Notes under the pieces: model-generated
What the model saw: the letters and a program-made list of their open reading frames with translations, nothing else
The model's database searches: none
Told to the model about the DNA's origin: nothing
Made by a program: the position numbers and the translations under genes
Assembly (NCBI RefSeq): GCF_045207655.1
Contig: NZ_CP108785.1
Coordinates: forward strand, 2,170,001 to 2,234,000
Length of the DNA stretch: 64,000 bases
Source: Embleya sp045207655
Lineage (GTDB): Bacteria; Actinomycetota; Actinomycetes; Streptomycetales; Streptomycetaceae
Direction: 5' to 3'
Part shown: positions 56,391-64,000 of the stretch, piece by piece
Numbering within the stretch: position 1 is the first letter of the stretch
How the letters are laid out: each line of letters opens with the position of its first letter

Positions 56391-59117
56391 GTGCATGCCG
56401 ACATATGGGGGCTCGCAGAGGCCATGGAGTTCATCGAACGAGGGCCGGAACAGGGCAGGTTACAAACCGCGTTGAAGGAGTGCGCCGCGGCGCAGGGCGG
56501 CATCGTCCTGGTCGAGGGGGCGGTCGGTTGCGGCAAGAGCGAGACGCTCGCCTGGGCCGCCGAACAGGCCGCGAACGCGGGTGCGACGGTGCTGTCCGCC
56601 ACCGCGCCGGCCGGCGGCGACGCTCGACCTCTGGCGCTCATCGGCCAGTTCCGGGACGGCCCGGCCGTCCCCCCGCGCCTGGCCCTCGCCCTGGAGCGGC
56701 TGGTCGAAGACGGGGAAACCCCGCGCGCGGCCCGGCGATTGACCACCGCGGTGCACGAGGTCGCGCTGCGCCGACCGGTGCTGGTGTGCGTCGACGACGT
56801 ACACCACGCCGATGTCGCCTCCGTGCAGTGCCTGTTGCACCTGGCCCGACACTCCGGCCGGGCACGCGTGCTCGTGCTGCTCGCCCGCTCGCTCGACTTC
56901 GCACTGCCGGACCCGCAGTCGGACACCGAGTTCCTGCGGCTGCCCGCCCTGAGCCGGATCCGGCTCGGCCCGTTGAGCCCGACCGGCGTGGCCGGCCTGC
57001 TGGCCGAGGGGTTCGATCCACCCGGTCCGGAACGCGCCGCGGAATTCCACGAACTCACCGGCGGAAACCCCCTGTTGTTGCGCGCACTGCTTGCCGAGTA
57101 CCGGTCCTCGGGCGGATCCGGGGCAACTCCCCTCCCGGCGCCCGGCGGCCCGTACGGCCGAGCCGTGCTGACCTGCCTGCGCCGCGGCGGCACCGGGATG
57201 TGGCGGGTGGCCAAGGCCGCGGCCGTGCTGGACACCGGCGCGTCGGCGCAGGTGCTGGGCCGGCTCGCCGGCACCACCCCGGTGGCCACCGCTCAGGCAC
57301 TGGGCGCGTTGGCCGGCGCCGGTCTGCTGACCGAGGGCCGCCTACGCCCCGCGGCCGCGAACGCGCTGTCGAACAGCCTGGATCCGGCCGAACACGGCGC
57401 GCTGCACCGCCACGCGGCGACCGTACTGCGGCACGAGGGCGCGGCGGCGGCCCGGATCGCGACCCACCTGCTCGCCGCCCGTGAAGTGCCCGACGACGAC
57501 GCGTGGGCGGTGCGCGTGTTGCGCGAGGCGGCCGAGGAGGCCCTGGGCCGGGACCGGGCCCGCCGGGCGGTCGCGTGCCTGGAACTGGCCGCCGAGCAGT
57601 GCCGCGACCCCGCCCTGCGCGCCGAGACGCACGTGCGGCTCGCCGAGGTCACCTGGCGGCTCAGCCCCGGAGCGGCCGAACAGCGCTGCCTGGGCGAACC
57701 GTTGACCGCGCTGGCGGTCGGCGACCTGCCGGTGTCGAGTATGACGCCGCTGGCACACCAGTTGCTCGCCCACGGCCGACTCGACGCGGCCCGTCAGGTC
57801 CTCGACCGGCTCAAGGAACGCACCGACCCCGGCGCGGAATGGGTCGACCACATCGATTCCGATACGCCACTGCCCTGGGTCTCCCCCGCGCCGCCGCGCG
57901 ATCACGCCGACCGTCTCGAGGCGGCCGAGCGGCGGTTGCGCGTGTCCGGGTTGACCGACGTGACCCTCTCCTCCCTCGTCGCCGCGCTGCGTCTGTTGAT
58001 CGAACACGATCGCGCGGGCGTCGCGGAGGCCCACGGCCGGTCCCTGCTGGCCGAGTCGCTCCACCGGGAAGCCCCGGGCTGGCAGGCCGTGTTCGGGTCC
58101 GTGTGCGCGGAGGCGGCGCTGCGCCAGGGTCGGTTGCCGGACGCGGAGACCTACGCCCTCGAGGCGATGGACGCGCTGCCCGAGCGCACCGGAAGTCTGT
58201 TCCTCGGCGGCCCGTTGGCCAGCCTGATCTGCGTGTACACCGAGATGGGCGACTACGAGGCCGCCGCGCGCCATGTGAACCAGCCGGTCGGCAAGGCCCT
58301 GTTCACCGGCTTGCCCGGGCTCGCCTATCTGCGCGCCCGGGGCCGCTTCCTGCTGGCCACCGACCGGGTCCGGGCCGCCCTCGCCGACTTCCTCCAGGTG
58401 GCCTGGTTGGCCCATGCCTGGGACGTGGACCAACCGTTCCTGGTGCCCTGGCGGACCGATGCCGCCGAGGCCCTGCTGCGGCTCGACGAGACCGACCGTG
58501 CCCGGCAGTTGGTGGCGGAGCAACTGCGCCTGTGCGGTCCCGGTGGCGGCCGGGTGCGCGGCACCACACTGCGACTGCGCGCGATGACCGTCGACGTCGC
58601 CGAGCGCCCGGCGCTGCTCGCCCAGGCGGTCGAGGCACTGCGCCGGTCCGAGGACCCGTTGGAGCTGGCCCGCACCCTGGAGGCGCTCGCCGAGTCGTAC
58701 CGGGCACGGGCCGAGCCGGCCCGGGCCGCCACGCTCCAGTCCCGGGTCTGGCACCTGACCCGGGAGTGCGGCGCGCGCCCGCGCTCGCGCAACGTCTCGC
58801 ACGCCTACGCCGACCTGATCGCCGGCAACGCCGGCGCCGCCGCGGCGGACCTGAGCGAGTCGGAGAAGCGCGTGGCCGCGCTGGCCGCGTCCGGGTACAG
58901 CAACCGGGCCATCGCCGAGGAGTTGTTCATCACGGTCAGCACCGTCGAGCAACACCTGACCCGGGTCTATCGCAAACTCGACATCAAGAACCGCCGGCAA
59001 CTGCCCGGCCTGCTGCGGTCGAACCCGGATCGCCATCGACCCGGGCCGTGCCCGCACACCACCGCCGCCACCGGCCGCACCGGCTCGGAGCTCACCGGCT
59101 CAGACGCGCACCGGTAG
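56391..59117 (+). CDS. Large LuxR-family (LAL/MalT-like) ATPase regulator
   Basis: About 908 residues. Near the N-terminus IERGPEQGRLQTALKECAAA leads to Walker A VEGAVGCGKSETLAWAA; Walker B is RPVLVCVDDVHHADVASVQC. A long tetratricopeptide-like helical middle follows. The C-terminal LuxR helix-turn-helix is LSESEKRVAALAASGYSNRA then IAEELFITVSTVEQHLTRVY. LAL regulators often activate secondary-metabolite or catabolic genes. GTG with GGGAG upstream is chosen; an ATG 33 bases later starts exactly at the domain and is an alternative. The 3' end overlaps the convergent acyl-CoA dehydrogenase gene by 18 bases. Confidence 0.88.
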   Translation: MHADIWGLAEAMEFIERGPEQGRLQTALKECAAAQGGIVLVEGAVGCGKSETLAWAAEQAANAGATVLSATAPAGGDARPLALIGQFRDGPAVPPRLALALERLVEDGETPRAARRLTTAVHEVALRRPVLVCVDDVHHADVASVQCLLHLARHSGRARVLVLLARSLDFALPDPQSDTEFLRLPALSRIRLGPLSPTGVAGLLAEGFDPPGPERAAEFHELTGGNPLLLRALLAEYRSSGGSGATPLPAPGGPYGRAVLTCLRRGGTGMWRVAKAAAVLDTGASAQVLGRLAGTTPVATAQALGALAGAGLLTEGRLRPAAANALSNSLDPAEHGALHRHAATVLRHEGAAAARIATHLLAAREVPDDDAWAVRVLREAAEEALGRDRARRAVACLELAAEQCRDPALRAETHVRLAEVTWRLSPGAAEQRCLGEPLTALAVGDLPVSSMTPLAHQLLAHGRLDAARQVLDRLKERTDPGAEWVDHIDSDTPLPWVSPAPPRDHADRLEAAERRLRVSGLTDVTLSSLVAALRLLIEHDRAGVAEAHGRSLLAESLHREAPGWQAVFGSVCAEAALRQGRLPDAETYALEAMDALPERTGSLFLGGPLASLICVYTEMGDYEAAARHVNQPVGKALFTGLPGLAYLRARGRFLLATDRVRAALADFLQVAWLAHAWDVDQPFLVPWRTDAAEALLRLDETDRARQLVAEQLRLCGPGGGRVRGTTLRLRAMTVDVAERPALLAQAVEALRRSEDPLELARTLEALAESYRARAEPARAATLQSRVWHLTRECGARPRSRNVSHAYADLIAGNAGAAAADLSESEKRVAALAASGYSNRAIAEELFITVSTVEQHLTRVYRKLDIKNRRQLPGLLRSNPDRHRPGPCPHTTAATGRTGSELTGSDAHR

Positions 59118-61253
59118 CCCCATCGCCCGGGCGAGCAGGCCGCGACGCAGGTCGCCGCTGCCGCCGAGGCTCTCGGTCGGCGCCTCGCGCAGTCCGTGTC
59201 CGAACATCCCCTCGGCCGTCGCGCCCGTGCCCAGCGCGGCGGCCGGACCGAGCAGTTCGAGCACCATCGCGCCGAAGTCCGCCGCCAGTTCACCGCCCAG
59301 CGCGCCCGCCGCGAGCGCGTGCAGTCGCGCCGCGCCGTCGTCGGCGTCCGGCGTGCACACCGCCGCCGCCGCCAACAGGCGTACCGCCTGGATCCGCACG
59401 GCCAGTTCGGTCACCGCGGCCCGGGCCGCGGAACCGCGCGCTCCCGCCGCCGAGGCCGCTCCCGGTCCCGCGCGCAGCAGGGCGAGCAGGTCGACCAGTT
59501 CGCGATGCAGCGTGGCCGCGACGTCGCCGGCCACGGCGGACTCGGCGGCGAAGGTGTCGGTGATCACCTCCCAACCACCGTGCACGGCACCGATCCTGGC
59601 GGTGTCCGGGACCCGGACCCGGTCGAGCAGCACGTCGCTGCCCGCCTCCCCCGCCGCGGTCCGATACGGCCGCACCCGTACACCCGGCGCGTCCAGCGGC
59701 ACCAGGAAGACCGTGACGGCGGCCCGCAGCGCCGCGGCGCCCGGTTGCGTACGCGCCGCCAGCCACAGGTACCGGGCCCGATGCGCGTCGGCGGTCCACA
59801 GCCGGTCGCCGGTCAGCGTCCAGTCGCCGGCGTCGTCGCGCACCGCGTCGACCCGCACCGCGGCCGGGTCGAACTCCTCGCGCACGGCCCGGTAGGCGGG
59901 CGCGATCCGCAGCGCGCCCCGGCGGATCGCGGGCAGCAGCCGCTCGCGCTGTTCCGGTGTACCGTGCCGGGCGATCGGCGCACCGAACACGGTCGCGGTG
60001 GCCAGCGCGTCGGCGACCGGCAGGCGATGCCGGCAGACCTCCTGGCGCAGCGCGAACCGCTCGGCGGGGGTGCCGCCGCTGCCGCCGTGCGCGGCGGACC
60101 AGCCCAGTGCGAACCAACCGTGTTCGGCCAACTCGGCCACCGCGTCCGGGTCGTCCCCCGGGTCGCCGACGGCCGGCGGGCAGGTCTGCCGACCGGCGAC
60201 CACCTTACGCAACGCCTTGCGCAGGGCGTCCCCGTCCGGGCCCAGTCGCGGTTCCGGGAGTTCGGCCTCCGTCTGCGGGTCGTCGTCGAGCAGGCGATCG
60301 GCGACCTCGCCGCCGGGCGAGCCGAATCCACCCAGGCAGGCCAGGTCGGCGTGTACCCGCCGAAACAGCCACGGTGCCTCGTGTTCGTCGAAACAATCGG
60401 CCGAGAACGGTGGGTCGTGCACGTCCGCGCGCACCCGCGGGGCGATGCGGCGCACGTGTGCGACGGCCAGTTCGACGGCGATCACCCAGTCGGTGCCACC
60501 CTCGGCGTACCGGCGTACCGCGTCCGCGATCAGCAGGTCGCCCGCGTCGAGTTCGATCCGGCCGTTCACGGCCCGCTCGCGGACCGCGCCGAACGCACCC
60601 ACCCGCGCGTCGAATCGGGTACGCGCGCGTGCGTGTGCCAGTGCGGACGTCGCGGCCCGCTCGGCGGCGCCGAACGCGCGCACGGCCAGGCCCAGCCGCA
60701 GCAGGGCCACCACCCGGTCGGTCCGGTCCGCCGAGATCGCGCTGTACGCGAGCGCCGGACCGAGGCGGGCCCGGGACCACCTGGGCATCGCCAGTCCCTC
60801 GACCGGTTCCGCCGCCATGATCCGATACAGCCCCACCGGGCCGCCGCCGAACGGCAGGCGCATGACGTGGGTCGCCGCGTCGCCGGCCTCGATCAGGCAG
60901 TCCGCGCCGACCTCGGCCTCGTCCGGGCCGCCCGGCAGCGCGGTCGCCACTCGGATGCCACCGTCCCCGATGGCGCCGGCCAGGCCGATGTTGGCGGCGA
61001 ACAGCCGGCTCGCGACGAACGCGTCCAGCACCGGCAACGGGCATGCGGCCCGGCCCAGTTCGCGTGTCACGGCGACGGCTGCGGCGAGCGCGTCGGTGCC
61101 GCCGAGATCGAACCAGCCGTGCACGGCGCCCACATCCCACAGCCGGTCCAGTTCCCCGGTGGGCGCGGCGCCGGCCCGACCCCAGTGCCGGCCGATCAGG
61201 GTCGCCGCGTTTCCGGCGAACTCCGCGACCTCGTCCCCGTACGACACGTCCAT
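59100..61253 (-). CDS. Tandem (fused) acyl-CoA dehydrogenase
   Basis: 717 residues, nearly twice the size of one ACAD. The first half shows the C-terminal helical part GAAERAATSALAHARARTRF and ARVGAFGAVRERAVNG, then FDEHEAPWLFRRVHADLACL. The second half starts at AELAEHGWFALGWSAAHGGS, with the mid-domain DWTLTGDRLWTADAHRARYL and SDVLLDRVRVPD, and ends ESLGGSGDLRRGLLARAMGL, the ACAD closing motif. Steroid-type FadE enzymes in actinobacteria work as pairs of unlike subunits; this gene looks like such a pair fused. ATG follows GGGAG. Whether both halves bind FAD is uncertain. No CoA-pathway neighbours. Confidence 0.87.
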   Translation of the reverse strand: MDVSYGDEVAEFAGNAATLIGRHWGRAGAAPTGELDRLWDVGAVHGWFDLGGTDALAAAVAVTRELGRAACPLPVLDAFVASRLFAANIGLAGAIGDGGIRVATALPGGPDEAEVGADCLIEAGDAATHVMRLPFGGGPVGLYRIMAAEPVEGLAMPRWSRARLGPALAYSAISADRTDRVVALLRLGLAVRAFGAAERAATSALAHARARTRFDARVGAFGAVRERAVNGRIELDAGDLLIADAVRRYAEGGTDWVIAVELAVAHVRRIAPRVRADVHDPPFSADCFDEHEAPWLFRRVHADLACLGGFGSPGGEVADRLLDDDPQTEAELPEPRLGPDGDALRKALRKVVAGRQTCPPAVGDPGDDPDAVAELAEHGWFALGWSAAHGGSGGTPAERFALRQEVCRHRLPVADALATATVFGAPIARHGTPEQRERLLPAIRRGALRIAPAYRAVREEFDPAAVRVDAVRDDAGDWTLTGDRLWTADAHRARYLWLAARTQPGAAALRAAVTVFLVPLDAPGVRVRPYRTAAGEAGSDVLLDRVRVPDTARIGAVHGGWEVITDTFAAESAVAGDVAATLHRELVDLLALLRAGPGAASAAGARGSAARAAVTELAVRIQAVRLLAAAAVCTPDADDGAARLHALAAGALGGELAADFGAMVLELLGPAAALGTGATAEGMFGHGLREAPTESLGGSGDLRRGLLARAMGLPVRV

Positions 61254-61559
61254 GGCGCGCTCCCTTCGGCGGTGTGTCCCGGGCGCGCGTTCGGACCCGG
61301 ATCCGCTCCGGCGGCCCACGCGACGCCCTTGATCCGACCGGGAATCGCCGCGTCGACGCTGGGCACGTCGACGCGGCGGTCAACCGGTTGGCGTGATCAG
61401 CCTATGAACACGCAACGTAGTGGCGAAACCCCTGACTGTTACCCCTATCGAGCTGGGGTCGGCCGCGGCCCGGCCGAAGACAGCCCGCACCCGGCGACAT
61501 TCGCCCCTTTTTCGGAGCCTTCGCCGCACCCGGGCCGGCCCGGATCCGCCGCGATCGGG
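61254..61559. other. Intergenic region between the acyl-CoA dehydrogenase start and the GerMN gene end
   Basis: 306 bases without a gene. It should contain the acyl-CoA dehydrogenase promoter (reading left) and the end of the kinase-lipoprotein transcript. A relatively AT-rich patch lies near 61400-61450. No convincing hairpin or repeat was found. Confidence 0.4.
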
Positions 61560-62075
61560 TCAGGTCCCCACCGGGCTCGGGCAGATCCGGTTCTCCAGGC
61601 GCCGAACCGCCGTGGTCACCGACACCGGCGTCTCGGCCCCTCCCGACATGCCGCGGCTTCCGGCCGCCGCCGCGGTACACACGAGTTGGTCCAGCGCGAT
61701 GTCGGTGAGCGAGTCGGAACCGGCCAGGTCGATCCGGATCGTGCCGCTCTGGACCGTCACCCGCGCGGGTCCGGCGTTCACCGGGACGGTGGTGGTCACC
61801 CCGTCCCCGACCTCCTGCGCCGTGGGCCCCGCCAGCAGCAGGTCCAGCGCGGCCTGCGGACCGGCACCGGCGAGCGAGGTGCGCAACGTGGGGCGCAGCC
61901 GGTGATCGGCGACCAGGTAGATGTACACACTTCCGGGATGCTCCGCGTCGGCGGGCGCGATCATGCCCGTGGCGGGCTCCCCCGCCTCCACCACGCCGGT
62001 GGTGGGAATGCCGCAGCCGACGCCGACCGCGAGGAGCAGCGCCGCGAGCGGTGGCAGTGCGTATCGGCCGGCCAT
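61560..62075 (-). CDS. GerMN-domain lipoprotein
   Basis: 171 residues. A signal sequence ends at Cys21 (LLLAVGVGCGIP), a slightly atypical lipobox. A GerMN-like domain follows: SVYIYLVADHRLRPTLRTSL, AGPQAALDLLLAGPTAQEVG, and TVQSGTIRIDLAGSDSLTDI with ALDQLVCTAAA. LpqB, encoded next to MtrAB, has two GerMN domains and a propeller; this protein has one domain only. Its start overlaps the stop of the histidine-kinase gene by one base. It may modulate the kinase from outside the membrane, by analogy with LpqB. Confidence 0.83.
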   Translation of the reverse strand: MAGRYALPPLAALLLAVGVGCGIPTTGVVEAGEPATGMIAPADAEHPGSVYIYLVADHRLRPTLRTSLAGAGPQAALDLLLAGPTAQEVGDGVTTTVPVNAGPARVTVQSGTIRIDLAGSDSLTDIALDQLVCTAAAAGSRGMSGGAETPVSVTTAVRRLENRICPSPVGT

Positions 62076-63547
62076 CACGTGTCCTTTTCGGTTCGGGCCC
62101 GGGCGTACCGGGGCAGTTCCACGGTGAACAAGGCTCCACCGTCGGGTCGGTTGGCCGCCCGGATCCGTCCGTCGTGCAGTCGCACGTTCTCCAGTGTGAT
62201 CGCCGTGCCCAGGCCGCTGCCCGCCGAGCGCGCGCGGGCCGTGTCGGCCTTGAAGAATCGCTCGAAGACCCGGTCCAGGGTGTCGGCGGCGAGACCGGGG
62301 CCGCGGTCGGCGACCCGCAGCACGACCCACGGGCCGTCCGCCCGCCGCTCGCTGCTCAGGCTCACCTCGACCGGCGGCGCGCCGTGCCGCAGCGCGTTGC
62401 CCACCAGGTTGGCCACCACCACGTCGAAGCGCCGGGGATCGACCTCGGCCCGGATCCCGTCCGGCAGGTCGGTGACCACCGCGTCCGACCAGGCCCGCGC
62501 GGCCAGGCAGCGGCGTACCGCCTCCGCCACGTCGAGTTCGTCCACGTTCAGCGCGGCGGCGCCGGCGTCGAAGCGGGAGATCTCCATCAGGTCGTCCACC
62601 AGCCGGGTGAGCTTGCCGGTCTCGGTGGAGACCAGGCGCAGCGCGGCGGCGGTGTCCGAATCCAGCGTCTCGGCGGCGGCGTCCTCGTCGAGCACGTCGA
62701 TCACGGCGGCCATCGCGGCCAGCGGGGTGCGCAGTTCGTGCGAGACGTCGGCCGCGAAACCGCGTGCCCTGGCCTCCATCGTCCGCAGCCGCGCCTCGTG
62801 TTCCTCCAAGGCCGCCGCGGTGTGGTTGAAGTCGCGCGCCAGTTCGGCGAGTTCGTCGCCGCCCTTGACCTCCAGCCGGGTGTCCAGGCGACCCTGTGCC
62901 AGGCGCCGGGTGGCCCGCTGGAGGGCGCGGACCGGCCGCAGTACGCCGCCGGCCACGATCAGGGCCGGGACCAGCGCGAGCAGGACCGCGGGGATCGCGC
63001 CGTTGCGCGCCGCCCGGACCAGGGCCGCCTCCTCCTGGACCTGACCGGCCATCGAGGTGATCACGTAGACCTGCACCCCGGAGGCGACCCGGCCGTCGCG
63101 GTTGGCGAAGGTGATCGGTACGCCGACGACGAGCGCGAGCATGCCGTGGTCGTCCACCCGCTGGAACGCGGTCGAGACGTGGTCGGTGACGATCCTGCGC
63201 AACTCCCGCGGGATCGCGTCGGGAGTCGTACTGGAGTCGCCGGCCGCCCACAAGTCCCCGAAGCTCACCACGACGGTCCAGTGGTCGGTGTTGCCCCGGG
63301 TGTCCACCAGCGCGACGATCCGGTCGATCGCCGCCTGGTCCGGGGGGAAGGGCACGGACGGTGCGACCGCCTCGACCCGGTCGCGCACCGAGCGCACCAC
63401 CGAGTCCTGGGTGCGTTGCAACATCGCGGTACGGGCTTCCCGATAGGTCAGCGCGGCCGTCGCGAGCGCGGCGAACGCGGCGACGAGCAGGCAGGCCGCG
63501 GCCAGTCGTACCCGTAGTCCGCGCAGCCAGGCCAGCGGCCCGGTCAC
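62075..63547 (-). CDS. OmpR-partner sensor histidine kinase (MtrB/AfsQ2-like)
   Basis: 490 residues. The first membrane helix (about 13-35), an extracellular domain (about 36-195), a second helix with HAMP (LARDFNHTAAALEEHEARLR at its end), the HisKA box FAADVSHELRTPLAAMAAVI with the phospho-His, and HATPase motifs VVVANLVGNALRHGAPPVEV, RVADRGPGLAADTLDRVFER and SGLGTAITLENVRLHDGRIR follow in order. The GTG start overlaps the stop of the response-regulator gene (GTGA). Three-gene operon with the upstream regulator and the downstream GerMN lipoprotein. Confidence 0.92.
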   Translation of the reverse strand: MTGPLAWLRGLRVRLAAACLLVAAFAALATAALTYREARTAMLQRTQDSVVRSVRDRVEAVAPSVPFPPDQAAIDRIVALVDTRGNTDHWTVVVSFGDLWAAGDSSTTPDAIPRELRRIVTDHVSTAFQRVDDHGMLALVVGVPITFANRDGRVASGVQVYVITSMAGQVQEEAALVRAARNGAIPAVLLALVPALIVAGGVLRPVRALQRATRRLAQGRLDTRLEVKGGDELAELARDFNHTAAALEEHEARLRTMEARARGFAADVSHELRTPLAAMAAVIDVLDEDAAAETLDSDTAAALRLVSTETGKLTRLVDDLMEISRFDAGAAALNVDELDVAEAVRRCLAARAWSDAVVTDLPDGIRAEVDPRRFDVVVANLVGNALRHGAPPVEVSLSSERRADGPWVVLRVADRGPGLAADTLDRVFERFFKADTARARSAGSGLGTAITLENVRLHDGRIRAANRPDGGALFTVELPRYARARTEKDT

Positions 63548-64000
63548 AGCGGCCCGAAGCGATAGCCGAACCCGCGCACGGTCTGGATGTAGCGGGCCGG
63601 CCGGTCCGGCTCCTCGATCTTGATCCGCAGCCGCTTGACGCACGCGTCGACCAGCCGGCTGTCGCCGAGGTAGGGGTGTTCCCACACCGACTCCAACAAC
63701 TGCCCGCGGCTGAAGACCTGGCCGGGGGACGCGGACAGGGCGAGCAGCAGCCGCAGTTCGGAGGGCGCGAGGGCGACCGACTGCCCGGCCTTGAGCACCG
63801 TCAGGGCGGTGCGATCCACGGTGAGGTCCCCGTATACCTCGCGCCGCCCGGCCGGGACGGCGGATTCGGTGCGGCGCAGGACCGCGCGGATCCGTGCCTC
63901 CAGGACCCGGGCCTGGACCGGTTTGACCACGTAGTCGTCGGCGCCGGCCTCCAGGCCGATCACGACGTCCATGTCCTCGTTGCGCGCGGTGAGCATGATC
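63544..64000 (-). CDS. OmpR family response regulator, partial (N-terminus off window)
   Basis: About 152 residues: the end of the receiver (MLTARNEDMDVVIGLEAGAD then DYVVKPVQARVLEARIRAVL, with the Thr and Lys switch residues) and a complete winged-helix DNA-binding domain (LAPSELRLLLALSASPGQVF, SRGQLLESVWEHPYLGDSRL, VDACVKRLRIKIEEPDRPAR, YIQTVRGFGYRFGPL). The phosphorylated Asp is outside the window. Sequence style resembles AfsQ1-like regulators, which control antibiotic production in Streptomyces, but identity cannot be established. First gene of the operon. Confidence 0.9.
   Translation of the reverse strand, partial: IMLTARNEDMDVVIGLEAGADDYVVKPVQARVLEARIRAVLRRTESAVPAGRREVYGDLTVDRTALTVLKAGQSVALAPSELRLLLALSASPGQVFSRGQLLESVWEHPYLGDSRLVDACVKRLRIKIEEPDRPARYIQTVRGFGYRFGPL

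Noticed and set aside
1..64000. tRNA, rRNA, attachment sites and replication origin
   Set aside because: No cloverleaf-like, rRNA-like or DnaA-box-cluster sequence was recognised by eye; a tRNAscan or Infernal run would be decisive.

Overview
The window is very GC-rich, with genes packed head to tail, many GTG starts and frequent ATGA/GTGA stop-start overlaps. Family content (PucR, LAL-type LuxR, DUF574 methyltransferases, SPW and DUF3040 membrane proteins, DUF5999, a DasR-type chitinase promoter, RppA) points to a Streptomyces-like actinomycete. The genus cannot be settled from sequence alone. No tRNA, rRNA, CRISPR array or transposase was seen. The window cuts a carboxyltransferase gene on the left and an OmpR-family response regulator on the right.

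Left part (1-14.5 kb): a carboxyltransferase and class III CoA-transferase pair, an NmrA-like oxidoreductase and a Uma2-type nuclease. Then comes a purine/hydantoin-type catabolic module: PucR regulator, NCS1 permease, cytosine/creatinine-deaminase-like amidohydrolase, and hydantoinase HyuB and HyuA. Together these could take in a cyclic amide such as creatinine, deaminate it to N-methylhydantoin and open the ring with ATP. A DUF574 methyltransferase and a 2-hydroxyacid dehydrogenase follow.

14.5-28 kb: small membrane proteins separated by tandem repeats, an ArsR/MFS efflux pair with a palindromic operator, a P-loop polynucleotide-kinase-like gene coupled to a Thg1-like reverse polymerase, a cupin, HutD, and a secreted GH18 chitinase behind a dre-like DasR site. 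An imperfect inverted copy of the chitinase leader lies about 1 kb away, beyond a maleylpyruvate-isomerase-like gene whose own 3' end is also duplicated. A NarL/histidine-kinase system follows, then a small cysteine-containing ORF, a strong terminator, and about 0.9 kb of purine-rich low-complexity DNA.

28-34.3 kb: a six-gene operon. RppA (1,3,6,8-tetrahydroxynaphthalene synthase) and a MomA-like cupin are translationally coupled to an AccD-AccA fusion, a BCCP and a biotin carboxylase, ending with an FMN reductase. This looks like pigment synthesis with its own malonyl-CoA supply.

34.4-48.7 kb: DUF5999, a small membrane protein, a CdaR/PucR-like regulator, and a DUF2613/PorA-like (DUF3068) divergent pair. 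Next is a tightly coupled envelope-glycan cluster: GT4 glycosyltransferase, methyltransferase, AftD-like arabinofuranosyltransferase with discoidin-like domains, HHxxxDG acyltransferase, second methyltransferase, EamA transporter, Trm112 protein and FkbM methyltransferase. This is the best candidate for a poorly described system in the window.

48.7-64 kb: a NarL two-component system; DctA divergent from a CitA/CitB-type two-component system; a polysaccharide deacetylase lipoprotein; a glyoxalase-like protein; a large LAL regulator; a fused double acyl-CoA dehydrogenase; and an OmpR regulator / histidine kinase / GerMN lipoprotein operon.
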